This document shows positions 33,799 to 34,511 of a DNA stretch of 34,511 nucleotides, in pieces; within the stretch, counting starts at the first letter, position 1, and the number at the start of each line of letters is the position of its first letter. Below the pieces are notes generated by a model, which was not told where the DNA came from, ran no database searches, and saw only the letters and a list, made by a program, of their open reading frames with translations. This DNA comes from an uncultured bacterium (GTDB taxonomy: Bacteria; Bacteroidota; Bacteroidia; Bacteroidales; Bacteroidaceae), in assembly GCA_905215555.1 (NCBI GenBank), contig CAJMQU010000050.1, forward strand, positions 1-34,511, written 5' to 3'. The translations under genes and the position numbers were made by a program.

Positions 33799-34158
33799 TT
33801 ATTTCTGTCTCACATACTCCAGAGTATATCCATAATTGGAACTCAGCACCAGAGAGTCTGCCGTGAGTTTATCGATCTTCAGCGTATCCACCCCTTCTAT
33901 TTCAATTCCGTTGCCGATACTTTTCACGGTCAGGTACAGATTGTCGCCTTGCTGTTCCCATTCTTTATATACCAATGTATGCATATTGATGGAAGAAGCC
34001 TCTCCGTTCTCTTCCAATTTGATGCCTTGCATCTCTCCGGGTTGTCCTTCAATGGGCATCACCCAAGAGCCTACCACTGTAGCCGGAGCCTTTGTCCCTC
34101 CGCCACAGGCGGCAAATATGACTGCCATGACAGCCATGCTGAAAGTTTGTTTTTTCAT
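33799..34158 (-). CDS. Lipocalin-like lipoprotein
   Basis: A 119-residue lipoprotein. The signal ends in the lipobox VIFAAC, making Cys18 the lipidated residue, followed by GGGTKAP. The mature part starts GSWVMPIEGQPGEMQGIKL and has SSINMHTLVYKEW and LYLTVKSIGNG, which match the Bacteroidales lipocalin-like family (Pfam Lipocalin_3 as I recall). These proteins form a small beta-barrel; the ligand is unknown. It is convergent with the kinase gene and separated by a strong terminator, so it is not evidently part of the export regulon. Confidence 0.75.
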   Translation of the reverse strand: MKKQTFSMAVMAVIFAACGGGTKAPATVVGSWVMPIEGQPGEMQGIKLEENGEASSINMHTLVYKEWEQQGDNLYLTVKSIGNGIEIEGVDTLKIDKLTADSLVLSSNYGYTLEYVRQK

Positions 34159-34404
34159 AATGTCTTTTATTTTATAATGTAACGTTGAGATGCATTAATT
34201 GTTTGCGGGGATAAAGTTAAACGAAATATATTGTTTAGCCAGATATTATTTCATCTTTTTATTCTATTGATATGATTTGTTCACTCGCGGAGTGATGATG
34301 TGTCAGCTCCGGACCTGGCTTGGAACAGTTGCGGAATAACACTATTGTCTTACAGGACTTTAGGATTTATAGAAAATATTTTTCTAAAAAAAACTTCATA
34401 TTTC

Positions 34405-34435
34405 TTTGTTTGTTACAGAATAGTTTCTACCTTTG
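34405..34435 (+). promoter_or_regulatory. Bacteroides-type promoter for tRNA-Pro
   Basis: TTTG at 34405-34408, 19 nt, TACCTTTG at 34428-34435, ending 26 nt before the tRNA. This is the best full match to the Bacteroides primary promoter in the window. The ~245 bp between the lipocalin start and this promoter is A/T-rich; I see only a weak -7-like TAACTTTA (minus strand, 34212-34219) for the lipocalin gene. Confidence 0.75.
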
Positions 34436-34461
34436 CACTCGCTTTTAAGAAATAAGGCATT

Positions 34462-34511
34462 CGGGGTGTAGCGCAGTCCGGTTAGCGCACCTGCTTTGGG
34501 AGCAGGGGGTC
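34462..34511 (+). tRNA. tRNA-Pro (UGG), 5' part
   Basis: Begins CGGGGTGTAGCGCAG with the D-arm GCGCAGTCCGGTTAGCGC. The anticodon stem CCTGC/GCAGG encloses loop TTTGGGA, so the anticodon is TGG at 34497-34499. The T-arm and acceptor 3' strand lie beyond the window. Confidence 0.93.

Overview
This window is a piece of a Bacteroides-type (Bacteroidales) chromosome. The evidence is the promoter style (TAnnTTTG -7 boxes before most transcription units, with a clear TTTG-N19-TACCTTTG promoter before the tRNA), the sphingolipid-forming serine palmitoyltransferase, the lipoproteins, and the large FtsX-type permeases. Species is not assigned.

Left part (1-13.9 kb) is mostly housekeeping. It holds the start of a Nif3-like gene, a DUF4891-like lipoprotein, a FetAB-type ABC exporter, a DUF2148 ferredoxin-like protein, and an agmatine-to-putrescine pair (agmatine deiminase and N-carbamoylputrescine amidase). 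These are followed by a GtrA-like protein, aspartyl-tRNA synthetase, a diacylglycerol-kinase-family lipid kinase divergent from serine palmitoyltransferase, and an acyltransferase-3 protein. Next come a RelE/ParE-type toxin-antitoxin pair whose toxin is cut short by a TGA in place of a Trp codon, an Mpv17-like membrane protein, and a pabB-pabC pair for p-aminobenzoate.

Right part (13.96-33.6 kb) is one coherent system. It contains a TolC-like outer membrane protein, a MacA/HlyD-like adaptor, five different double-length (8-TM) MacB/FtsX-type permeases and a single LolD/MacB-type ATPase. These sit in two leftward operons: tolC-adaptor-permease-permease-permease, and permease-ATPase-permease. 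Next to them, pointing right, lie a sigma-54-dependent NtrC-type response regulator and a membrane histidine kinase. Both export operons are preceded by a sigma-54 promoter (TGGCAC-N5-TTGGA and TGGCAT-N5-TTGAA). Exactly 56 nt further upstream, both carry the same tandem pair of dyads, GTGC-N6-GCAC, N7, GTGC-N6-GCAC. The simplest reading is that the local response regulator binds these sites and turns both operons on together, making one regulon with one ATPase shared by five permeases.

The ~1.1 kb between the two export operons holds more than the promoter. A 59-codon ORF overlaps the stop of the last permease and runs into a terminator hairpin; its end is rich in Ser and Cys after a Gly-Gly. 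There is also a ~350 bp segment bounded by inverted repeats, with a degenerate open frame inside, and a four-copy 10-mer array. The window closes with a bidirectional terminator, a lipocalin-like lipoprotein and the 5' part of a tRNA-Pro(UGG).
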